Shown here one piece after another: positions 27,271 to 34,436 of a stretch of 64,000 bases of DNA (its first letter is position 1; each line of letters begins with the position of its first letter). Made by a program: the position numbers and the translations under genes. The notes beneath the pieces are model-generated. The model worked only from the letters and a program-made list of their open reading frames with translations, was not told where the DNA came from and did not search any database. Source of the stretch: an uncultured Gammaproteobacteria bacterium (GTDB taxonomy: Bacteria; Pseudomonadota; Gammaproteobacteria; Steroidobacterales; Foliamicaceae); assembly GCA_951828235.1 (NCBI GenBank), contig OX639965.1, forward strand, positions 2,104,212 through 2,168,211, in the 5' to 3' direction.

Positions 27271-28332
27271 TCAGTTGCTCAAGCCGGGCGGGCGGACGTC
27301 CGGTACCGTGGGGTGTCCCTGATCGAAGGCGGGGTTCTTCCAGTCCACGGCGGGCCGCCACGGCTGGCGGCCGTCGAGCACGCCGGACCGCTCGACGATT
27401 TCCGCGACCCGGTGCTCCTGGCGGTAGGCCATGATGTGAATGCCGTGCACGCCCTCGATTTCCCTGATCCGGTGAATCATGTCGATGCAGATATTCACTC
27501 CTTCCTGCTGCTGATTCACCGCGCCTCTCAACCGCCGGATTACCGCATCGGGAATATGGATACCCGGCACGTTGCCGCGAATCCACTCGGCCGAACGGGC
27601 TGAAGCCAGCGGGCCCACACCGGGCAGGATGAAGACCTTCTCGTGGGTTCCGGCGTCGCGCACCGCCGCCATGTAGCGTCTGAACGCGTCGATGTCGAAA
27701 CAGTACTGGGTCTGCACGAACTGCGCGCCGGCCGCGACCTTCTTCGCCAGCCGCAGCGGGCGGTAGCCCAGCGGCGGTGCGAACGGGTTCGCGGCGGCGC
27801 CCAGGAACACCGGCGGCGCCTCGGTCAGGATGCGTCCGCTCAGGAACCGCGACTCGTCGCGCATGTGGCGGATCATGCTCAGCATCGACATGCAGTCCAG
27901 GTCGAATACGGGCTTGGCCTGCGGGTGATCGCCCACATCCACGCCATCGCCGGTCAGGCACAGAATGCTGGCCACGCCCATGGCCGACCCGCCGAGCACA
28001 TCGCCCTGGATGGCGATCCTGTTGCGGTCCCGGGCCGATACCTGCATCACCATGCCGTAGCCGCGCCGGCACAGCAGCGAACATATGCCGACGCTGGACA
28101 TGTGGCAGTTGGCGCCGGAGCCGTCGGTGGCGTTCATCGCATCCACGTAGCCGTCGAACAGCGCCGCGCGCTCGTAGACTTCGGCCGGATTGGCCGAATC
28201 GGGTGGCGCGATCTCTGCCGTTACCGCGAACCCGCCGGCCCGCAGCACGCGCTCCAACCGGCCGAACGAGGAGTGCCCGGGCCTGATCGGCAGCCGTTCG
28301 CCGGGTACCAGCGGTTCGTCTTCAAACTGCAT
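27271..28332 (-). CDS. metF: methylenetetrahydrofolate reductase, MetF
   Basis: A 353-residue MTHFR catalytic barrel (FAD type). Recognisable stretches are TAEIAPPDSANP, the NATDGSGANCHMSS segment and ILCLTGDGVDVGDHP. It interconverts methyl-THF and methylene-THF. It overlaps the metV-like gene by 11 bases. In this operon, beside an MttB-like enzyme and a corrinoid activator, it most likely runs in the oxidative direction, turning methyl-THF made by demethylation into methylene-THF. A biosynthetic role for methionine is less likely because of the neighbours. Confidence 0.88.
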   Translation of the reverse strand: MQFEDEPLVPGERLPIRPGHSSFGRLERVLRAGGFAVTAEIAPPDSANPAEVYERAALFDGYVDAMNATDGSGANCHMSSVGICSLLCRRGYGMVMQVSARDRNRIAIQGDVLGGSAMGVASILCLTGDGVDVGDHPQAKPVFDLDCMSMLSMIRHMRDESRFLSGRILTEAPPVFLGAAANPFAPPLGYRPLRLAKKVAAGAQFVQTQYCFDIDAFRRYMAAVRDAGTHEKVFILPGVGPLASARSAEWIRGNVPGIHIPDAVIRRLRGAVNQQQEGVNICIDMIHRIREIEGVHGIHIMAYRQEHRVAEIVERSGVLDGRQPWRPAVDWKNPAFDQGHPTVPDVRPPGLSN

Positions 28333-28789
28333 GGCCGGAGTCCTCGACCCTGATGCGCACCTCGCGCAGCCACGCCGACCGGCCGATCAACCGATGGTCG
28401 ACGGGCGGCTGCACGACCTGGAGCGGAATTTCCTCTTCGCGCAACCGCTGGTTGCCTTCCCAGGCCAGCACCCAGACGCAGGGCATCCCGGGCTCCACCT
28501 CGCAGTTGCCGTCGGCACGGACGCCGCCGCAGGGGCCGTTGCGCATCTTCTTCGGGCAGTTCATCGGGCACGACAGCCCGGTGAAGCCGACGATGCACTG
28601 GCCGCAGTTCTGCGAGTCCAGCAGAAAGCCCTTGGTGACCGACTCGATCTTCATGAACGGCTTGTCCAGCCGCGCATAGCCGATGCGCCGCAACAGCGGG
28701 TGGCTCAAGACCAGGATCCGCTCGATGGCGGCGTAGAGCTTCTTGAGACCGCGCGCATTGCGCACCGACCATCGCCGCCTTCGATACAT
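28322..28789 (-). CDS. metV: MTHFR C-terminal-domain protein, MetV-like (Cys-rich)
   Basis: A 155-residue protein with a cluster of Cys at 62, 65, 74, 78, 87, 96 and 104 (NCGQC...LSCPMNCPK...GPCGG), the signature of the stand-alone MTHFR C-terminal domain that partners MetF as MetV in acetogens and methylotrophs. It probably binds Zn or an Fe-S cluster and links MetF to an electron carrier. ATG 28789 lies eight bases after the mttB stop; an open frame continues upstream to 29296, antisense-like to none but overlapping mttB in another frame, and is not used. Confidence 0.82.
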   Translation of the reverse strand: MYRRRRWSVRNARGLKKLYAAIERILVLSHPLLRRIGYARLDKPFMKIESVTKGFLLDSQNCGQCIVGFTGLSCPMNCPKKMRNGPCGGVRADGNCEVEPGMPCVWVLAWEGNQRLREEEIPLQVVQPPVDHRLIGRSAWLREVRIRVEDSGHAV

Positions 28790-28797
28790 GGCGCTCG

Positions 28798-30360
28798 TCA
28801 GTAGTCCCGATCCTCGAACTCGGACTTGCGCCGGTGGATGAACTCCACCAGCGCCTCGTCGATGGCCGGATCGAGCGGTGGCGCCTCGTACTCCTTCAGC
28901 ATACGCTTCCAGATCGCGTTGGCGCGCTGCGCGGCATCGAGCGAACCCTCCTGCCGCCATTGCTCGAAGCTGTTGCTGTCCGCGACGGCGGAACGGTAAA
29001 ACGCGGTCTTGAAGTTTGCCTGGGTATGCGCGGCGCCAAGAAAATGCGACCCGGGTCCGACTTCGCGTAGCGCATCCATGGCCTGGCCGTTCTCCGACAT
29101 ATCCACTCCCTTCAACAGCACTGCGATCATATTGGCCTGGTCGGCGTCGAGGATGAACTTCTCGTAGCCCATCGCAAGGCCGCCCTCGAGCCAGCCGGCC
29201 GTGTGAAGCATGAAGTTCACGCCCGCCAGCGCCGCGGTCTGCAGCGTGTTGGCGGACTCGTAAGCCGCCTGGGCGTCGGGAATCTTCGACGCGCACAAGC
29301 CGCCGCCGCTGCGGAAGGGTACGCCCAGGCGGCGCGCCAGCTGCCCCGCGCCGTACAGGACCAGGCTGGGTTCCGGGGCGCCGAAGGTTGGCGCTCCGGA
29401 CTGCATGGATACGGCCGACGCGAAGGAACCGAAAACCACGGGAGCGCCGGGGCGCACGAGCTGAATGTAGGCCATCCCGGCCAGCGCCTCGGCCAGGATC
29501 TGCGTCAGGGTGCCGGCCACGGTCACCGGCGACATCGCTCCGGCGAGCAGGAACGGCGAAATGACCGTCGCCTGGTTGTTTTCCGCGTAAACCGTCGCCG
29601 CCCCAAGCATGGTCGCGTCGAAGGCCAGCGGCGAATTCGCATTGATCAGGCTCGTCAACACCGTTTTGCGCGGCACGAAGTCTTCGCCGAACAGGATCCT
29701 TGCCATTGCCAGGGTGTCTTCGGCGCGCTCGGGATGCGTGACGGAACCCATGAACGGCTTGTCGGTGTACTTGATATGGCTGTAGACCATGTCGAAGTGA
29801 CGCTTGTTGACCGGCAAGTCGACAGGCTCGCAGATTGTGCCGCCGGAATGGTGCAGTTCCGGGCTCATGTAGGCCAGCTTCACGAAGTTGCGAAAATCCT
29901 CGATGGTCGCGTAGCGGCGCCCCTGGTCAAGATCCCGCACGAACGGCGATCCGTAGGCGGGAACCAGCACGGTGCGCGATCCGCCGATGATCGTGGAGCG
30001 CCTCGGGTTGCGGGCATGCTGCGTGTACTCGCGTGGCGCCGTGTCTTGGACAAGAGATCGGCACATGCCGCGCGGGAACCGCACGCGCTCCCCGTCCACA
30101 TCGGCGCCCGCGGCCTTCCACAGTTTTAGTGCTCGCGGGAAATCGCGGAATTCGATGCCGATCTCCTCGAGCACGGTGTCGGCGTTGTGCTCGATCAACT
30201 CCAGCGCTTCGGTATCGAGAACCTCGAAACAGGGAATCCTGCGATCGATCCAGGTCGCGAACTCCTCCACGGTTCCGCGTTGGCGCGCAGTGAGCTTTGC
30301 GGCGCGGCCGCCGCGCCGCCTTCGGCCAGGGCGTCGCCTATCTTTCGGGTGGCTGCTCAT
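28798..30360 (-). CDS. trimethylamine/glycine-betaine methyltransferase family protein (MttB/MtgB-like, non-pyrrolysine)
   Basis: A 520-residue MttB-superfamily protein. True trimethylamine methyltransferases contain pyrrolysine from an in-frame amber codon; this frame is open from end to end, as in the non-Pyl MtgB-type enzymes that demethylate glycine betaine and related quaternary amines. These enzymes transfer a methyl group to Co(I) of a corrinoid protein. The N-terminus has an Arg-rich stretch (RRRPGRRRRGGR, 9-20). It is first in the ten-gene minus-strand operon and divergent from fhs. The exact substrate (betaine, carnitine, proline betaine) cannot be read from the sequence. Confidence 0.85.
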   Translation of the reverse strand: MSSHPKDRRRPGRRRRGGRAAKLTARQRGTVEEFATWIDRRIPCFEVLDTEALELIEHNADTVLEEIGIEFRDFPRALKLWKAAGADVDGERVRFPRGMCRSLVQDTAPREYTQHARNPRRSTIIGGSRTVLVPAYGSPFVRDLDQGRRYATIEDFRNFVKLAYMSPELHHSGGTICEPVDLPVNKRHFDMVYSHIKYTDKPFMGSVTHPERAEDTLAMARILFGEDFVPRKTVLTSLINANSPLAFDATMLGAATVYAENNQATVISPFLLAGAMSPVTVAGTLTQILAEALAGMAYIQLVRPGAPVVFGSFASAVSMQSGAPTFGAPEPSLVLYGAGQLARRLGVPFRSGGGLCASKIPDAQAAYESANTLQTAALAGVNFMLHTAGWLEGGLAMGYEKFILDADQANMIAVLLKGVDMSENGQAMDALREVGPGSHFLGAAHTQANFKTAFYRSAVADSNSFEQWRQEGSLDAAQRANAIWKRMLKEYEAPPLDPAIDEALVEFIHRRKSEFEDRDY

Positions 30361-30631
30361 GCACGGCGCGCCGCCGAACGGGGTTAGTCAAGCTTCTTGG
30401 CGCTCTGGCTATGATCGGATACCAGGGAGTTGAGATGGAACGGCTGAATGGCAGGCAGCATAACAGTTTTTGTTGCAGCCGGGTTGTCCCATCTACCGCC
30501 AATCCACTAACATGCGGGACAGCACACGGGTGGAAGCAGGCCAACAACGGCGCGGGTTCGCGCCGGCTGCGGGACTTTCGCCCAGGGTTGCTGGAGCAGT
30601 GCGATCGACTCGAGTCGGTGGGAGCGGGCAA
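30361..30631. promoter_or_regulatory. divergent intergenic region between mttB-like operon and fhs
   Basis: These 271 bases must hold promoters for the leftward betaine operon and the rightward fhs gene. No convincing -35/-10 pair was found. Visible elements are a GGGACAGCACAC word at 30516-30527, also found at the gcvT and gcvPB starts, a TGTCCC at 30485-30490 that could pair with it, and a 12-bp perfect palindrome CGACTCGAGTCG at 30606-30617 close to the fhs start. Confidence 0.45.
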
Positions 30632-32320
30632 ATGAGCGAAAAGGGCAAGGTACGAAGCGACATCGAGATAGCCCGCGCGGCGCGCACTCTTCCGATCGCC
30701 GAGGTCGGGGCGAAGATCGGCATTCCGGGCGAGCACCTGTTCCCCTACGGCCACGACAAGGCCAAGATCGGGCTCGACTGCCTTGATCTGCTCGCCGACC
30801 GTCCGGACGGCAAACTCATTCTCGTGACCGGGATCACTCCGACCCCGGCCGGAGAGGGCAAGACCACGACCGCGGTGGGGCTTGGCGACGGCCTGAACCG
30901 CATCGGCAAGCGAACCGCCATCTGTCTGAGGGAGCCGAGCCTTGGCCCATGCTTCGGAATGAAGGGCGGCGCGGCGGGGGGCGGCTACGCCCAGGTCGTG
31001 CCCATGGAGAGCATCAACCTCCATTTCACCGGCGACTTTCACGCCATCGGCGCCGCCCACAACCTGCTTTCGGCGCTGGTGGACAACCACATCCACTGGG
31101 GGAATGCGCTCGGGATCGACATGCGGCGCGCCACCTGGGGGCGAGTGGTGGACATGAACGACCGTGCGCTCCGGAACGTATCGATCGCGCTCGGAGGGGT
31201 CGGCAACGGCTTCCCGCGCGAGTCCGGGTTCGACATCACCGTCGCGTCCGAGGTCATGGCAATCTTCTGCCTGGCGGAAGGGCTGGCGGACCTGGAGCGC
31301 CGGCTCGGCAACATCGTGGTCGGGGAAACCCGCGAGCGCGAGCCACGTTATGCGCGCGAGCTTGAGGCGGATGGCGCGATGACCGTGCTGCTGAAGGACG
31401 CGCTCATGCCGAATCTCGTCCAGACTCTGGAGAACAACCCCGCGTTCATCCACGGCGGGCCGTTCGCGAACATCGCCCACGGCTGCAACTCGGTAATGGC
31501 GACCCGCCTGGGACTCAAGCTCGCCGACTACACGGTGACCGAGGCCGGGTTCGGGGCGGACCTCGGGGCGGAGAAGTTCTTCGACATCAAGTGCCGGAAG
31601 GCGGGCCTCAGGCCGGACGCGGCGGTGGTGGTCGCGACCATCCGCGCCCTCAAGATGCACGGCGGGGTCGCGATCGGCGACCTCGGTTGGGGGAACGTCG
31701 ACGCAGTCCGCGCCGGTCTCGCCAACCTTGGCCGGCATCTCGACAACATCGCCCGCTTCGGCGTGCCCGCAGTGGTCGGCATCAACCGCTTCACCGCGGA
31801 CACCGACGCCGAACTCGACGCGGTTCGCGAGTACTGCAAGACGCGGGGCGCGGTGGCCATCGAATGCACCCACTGGGCGGATGGAGGCGCCGGCGCCGAG
31901 GAGCTCGCGCAAAAGGTGGCGGAGGTGGCGGACAGCGGCACCGCCGACTTCCGCCCCCTCTATCCGGATGCCATGGGGCTGTGGGAGAAGATCGTGACCA
32001 TTGCCCGGACCACCTACGGCGCGGCGGAAGTCACCGCGCCACCCAACGTCCTGGCCCAGATCGCCGGATTCGAGGCGGACGGCTTCGGCCACTACCCGGT
32101 CTGCATGGCGAAGACCCAGTACAGCTTCTCGACCGACCCCAGCGCGAAGGGCGCCCCCTCCGGCCACTCGATCCACGTCCGCGAGGTGCGCCTGTCCTGC
32201 GGCGCCGAGTTCCTCGTCGCCATCTGCGGCAACATGATGACCATGCCCGGCCTCCCCCGGGTCCCCTCCGCCAACAGCATCCGCCTCAATCAGGAAGGCG
32301 AAATTGAGGGCCTCTTCTGA
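30632..32320 (+). CDS. fhs: formate-tetrahydrofolate ligase
   Basis: A 562-residue Fhs of normal length. The ATP-binding loop [12 protein letters not shown] lies at about 66-77 and the family stretches [25 protein letters not shown] and [17 protein letters not shown] are intact. It interconverts formate + THF + ATP with 10-formyl-THF. In this context it would release formate and ATP from C1 units made by demethylation; the formate dehydrogenase genes follow 57 bases downstream. The ATG 30632 is used; the open frame upstream has no similarity. Confidence 0.95.
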   Translation: MSEKGKVRSDIEIARAARTLPIAEVGAKIGIPGEHLFPYGHDKAKIGLDCLDLLADRPDGKLILVTGITPTPAGEGKTTTAVGLGDGLNRIGKRTAICLREPSLGPCFGMKGGAAGGGYAQVVPMESINLHFTGDFHAIGAAHNLLSALVDNHIHWGNALGIDMRRATWGRVVDMNDRALRNVSIALGGVGNGFPRESGFDITVASEVMAIFCLAEGLADLERRLGNIVVGETREREPRYARELEADGAMTVLLKDALMPNLVQTLENNPAFIHGGPFANIAHGCNSVMATRLGLKLADYTVTEAGFGADLGAEKFFDIKCRKAGLRPDAAVVVATIRALKMHGGVAIGDLGWGNVDAVRAGLANLGRHLDNIARFGVPAVVGINRFTADTDAELDAVREYCKTRGAVAIECTHWADGGAGAEELAQKVAEVADSGTADFRPLYPDAMGLWEKIVTIARTTYGAAEVTAPPNVLAQIAGFEADGFGHYPVCMAKTQYSFSTDPSAKGAPSGHSIHVREVRLSCGAEFLVAICGNMMTMPGLPRVPSANSIRLNQEGEIEGLF

Positions 32321-32377
32321 CGGCGGGTGTGGTAGCGTCGGCAGGATGATCCGTCAGACATTACCTTGGGGCCGCTG

Positions 32378-32860
32378 ATGAGCACGAAGAAAGCAGGCAG
32401 CGACACGGGGGTGCGTGAAGCGCTGGTCTCCAGGATCGCCGGGCGCCATTTTGGCCGCCCTGGAGGATTGCTGCCGGCCCTGCATGCCATTCAGGACGAA
32501 CTCGGCCATATACCTCCGGAGGCCGTGCCGACCGTGGCCAGTGTGTTCAACATCTCCCGCGCCGAAGTGCATGGCGTCATCAGCTTCTATCACCTGTTCA
32601 GGACCACCCCGCCGGGCCGCAGGACGCTGTACCTTTGCCGGGCCGAGGCCTGTCAGGCCATGGGCGCCCGGGCGCTGGAAAAGCACACGAAGCAGCGGCT
32701 CGGCATTGGCTTCCACGAAACCACCGCCGATCGGCGGATCAGCCTGGAGCCGATCTATTGCCTCGGCAACTGTGCCTGTTCGCCGGCGGTCATGATCGAT
32801 GATTTCGTCTACGGGCGGGTGACGCCGGAACGACTCGACGCGTTGCTGGAAGAGGGCTGA
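32378..32860 (+). CDS. fdsG: NAD-dependent formate dehydrogenase gamma subunit (NuoE-like)
   Basis: A 160-residue thioredoxin-fold 2Fe-2S protein related to NuoE. Cluster Cys occur in LCRAEAC (near residues 88-93) and CLGNCACSP (near 130-137). It relays electrons to the FMN subunit of the soluble Mo-formate dehydrogenase. Start at ATG 32378, preferred to the TTG four codons upstream. fdsB follows after three bases. Confidence 0.93.
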   Translation: MSTKKAGSDTGVREALVSRIAGRHFGRPGGLLPALHAIQDELGHIPPEAVPTVASVFNISRAEVHGVISFYHLFRTTPPGRRTLYLCRAEACQAMGARALEKHTKQRLGIGFHETTADRRISLEPIYCLGNCACSPAVMIDDFVYGRVTPERLDALLEEG

Positions 32861-32863
32861 GGG

Positions 32864-34408
32864 ATGGCGGCGGAGGCACACAGGGTCTTCGTTCCCCGTG
32901 ATACCACGGCGCGTTCCATGGGCGCCGACGGCGTGGCGGCCGCGATTGCCGCGGAGGCCGCCGGGCGCGGCGAATCCGTCACCGTGGTGCGCAATGGTTC
33001 CCGCGGCCTGTACTGGCTGGAACCCATGATCGAAGTCGAGTGCGACGGCGTCCGCCACGCATACGGGCCGGTGCAGTCCAGCGACGTTGCGGCACTGTTC
33101 GACGCGGGCTTCCTCGCCGCGGGCGAGCATGCTCTCGGGCTGGGGCCTACCGAGGAAATTTCTTATCTGGCCCGGCAATCGCGCCTTACTTTCGCCCGGG
33201 TCGGCATCACCGACCCGCTGTCGCTGGACGACTACCGCGCCCATGGCGGCTACGAAGGGCTTGCCAGGGCCGTGGAACTGTCGCGGGAGGAGATCATCGG
33301 GATCGTAACCGAATCGGGCTTGAGGGGCCGCGGCGGCGCCGCGTTCCCCACCGGCATCAAGTGGCGCACGGTCCTGAACGCCGAGGGTGCGCAGAAGTAT
33401 GTCACCTGCAATGCGGACGAGGGCGATTCCGGCACCTATGCCGACCGGATGATCATGGAGAGCGATCCCTTTGTAGTGATCGAGGGGATGACCATTGCCG
33501 GTCTGGCCGTGGGCGCGACCATGGGCTACATCTACCTGCGCGCCGAGTATCCGCTGGCGATCCGCGTGATGAACGACGCCATTCGGACCGCCGAAGCCGC
33601 CGGGCTGCTGGGGGACGACGTCATGGACAGCGGCCGGGCCTTCCACCTGGAAGTCCGCGAAGCCGCCGGCGCGTATATCTGCGGCGAGGAGACCTCCATG
33701 CTGGAGAGCCTGGAAGGCAAGCGCGGCGTGATCCGCTACCGCCCTCCGCTGCCGGCAATCAAGGGCCTGTTCGGCGCGCCCACCATCGTCAACAACGTCA
33801 TCACCCTGGCGTCCGTGCCGATCATCCTGGCCGAGGGCGCGGAGCACTACCGGGACTACGGAACGGGCCGTTCCAGGGGGACACTGACCGTGCAACTGGC
33901 CGGCAACATCAAGCAAGGCGGGCTGGTGGAGATCGGTTTCGGCCACCCGCTGCGGGAATTGCTGGAGGACTTCGGCGGCGGCACGGCCAGCGGCCGGCCG
34001 ATCCGGGCCGTGCAGGCGGGCGGTCCTTTGGGCGCCTACGTTCATCCCTCACAGTTCGATGCTCCGCTTGACTACGAAGCGTTCGCGGAGTTCGGCGGCA
34101 TGATCGGCCACGGCGGACTGGTGGTTTTCGACGACACCGTGGACATGGGCGAGCAGGCCCGTTTCGCCATGGAGTTCTGCGCTATCGAGTCGTGCGGCAA
34201 GTGCACGCCCTGCCGAATCGGCGCGGTGCGGGGCGTGGAAGTCATCGACCGGATCCTGAGCGGTGACGATGAGGCCGGCAACCTGCTATTGTTAAGGGAC
34301 CTCTGCGATACGATGGTTGCAGGTTCGCTGTGCGCGCTGGGCGGGATGGCCCCGTTCCCCGTAATCAGCGTTCTGGATCACTTTCCCGAGGATCTGCGGG
34401 CGCGCTGA
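32864..34408 (+). CDS. fdsB: NAD-dependent formate dehydrogenase beta subunit (NuoF-like)
   Basis: A 514-residue NuoF-type subunit. An N-terminal thioredoxin-like part is followed by the FMN/NADH-binding domain with GRGGAAFPTGIKW (about 156-168) and the ICGEETSMLESLEGKRG segment. The C-terminal 4Fe-4S motif is ESCGKCTPCRIGA near residues 443-455. It passes electrons from formate to NAD+. It sits in the fdsG-B-A-D order. Confidence 0.95.
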   Translation: MAAEAHRVFVPRDTTARSMGADGVAAAIAAEAAGRGESVTVVRNGSRGLYWLEPMIEVECDGVRHAYGPVQSSDVAALFDAGFLAAGEHALGLGPTEEISYLARQSRLTFARVGITDPLSLDDYRAHGGYEGLARAVELSREEIIGIVTESGLRGRGGAAFPTGIKWRTVLNAEGAQKYVTCNADEGDSGTYADRMIMESDPFVVIEGMTIAGLAVGATMGYIYLRAEYPLAIRVMNDAIRTAEAAGLLGDDVMDSGRAFHLEVREAAGAYICGEETSMLESLEGKRGVIRYRPPLPAIKGLFGAPTIVNNVITLASVPIILAEGAEHYRDYGTGRSRGTLTVQLAGNIKQGGLVEIGFGHPLRELLEDFGGGTASGRPIRAVQAGGPLGAYVHPSQFDAPLDYEAFAEFGGMIGHGGLVVFDDTVDMGEQARFAMEFCAIESCGKCTPCRIGAVRGVEVIDRILSGDDEAGNLLLLRDLCDTMVAGSLCALGGMAPFPVISVLDHFPEDLRAR

Positions 34409-34436
34409 TCGCCGGCGGAATGGATGGAGATGAGTC

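Noticed and set aside
28790..29296. Longer start for the MetV-like protein
   Set aside because: The extension overlaps mttB in another frame and has no MTHFR C-terminal-domain similarity; ATG 28789 fits the family.
28798..30360. Possible pyrrolysine-containing trimethylamine methyltransferase
   Set aside because: The frame is continuous with no in-frame amber codon and no pylTSBCD genes are in the window, so a non-Pyl MtgB-type enzyme is the better call.
30338..32176. 612-codon open frame on the minus strand
   Set aside because: Antisense to fhs, and no family resemblance.
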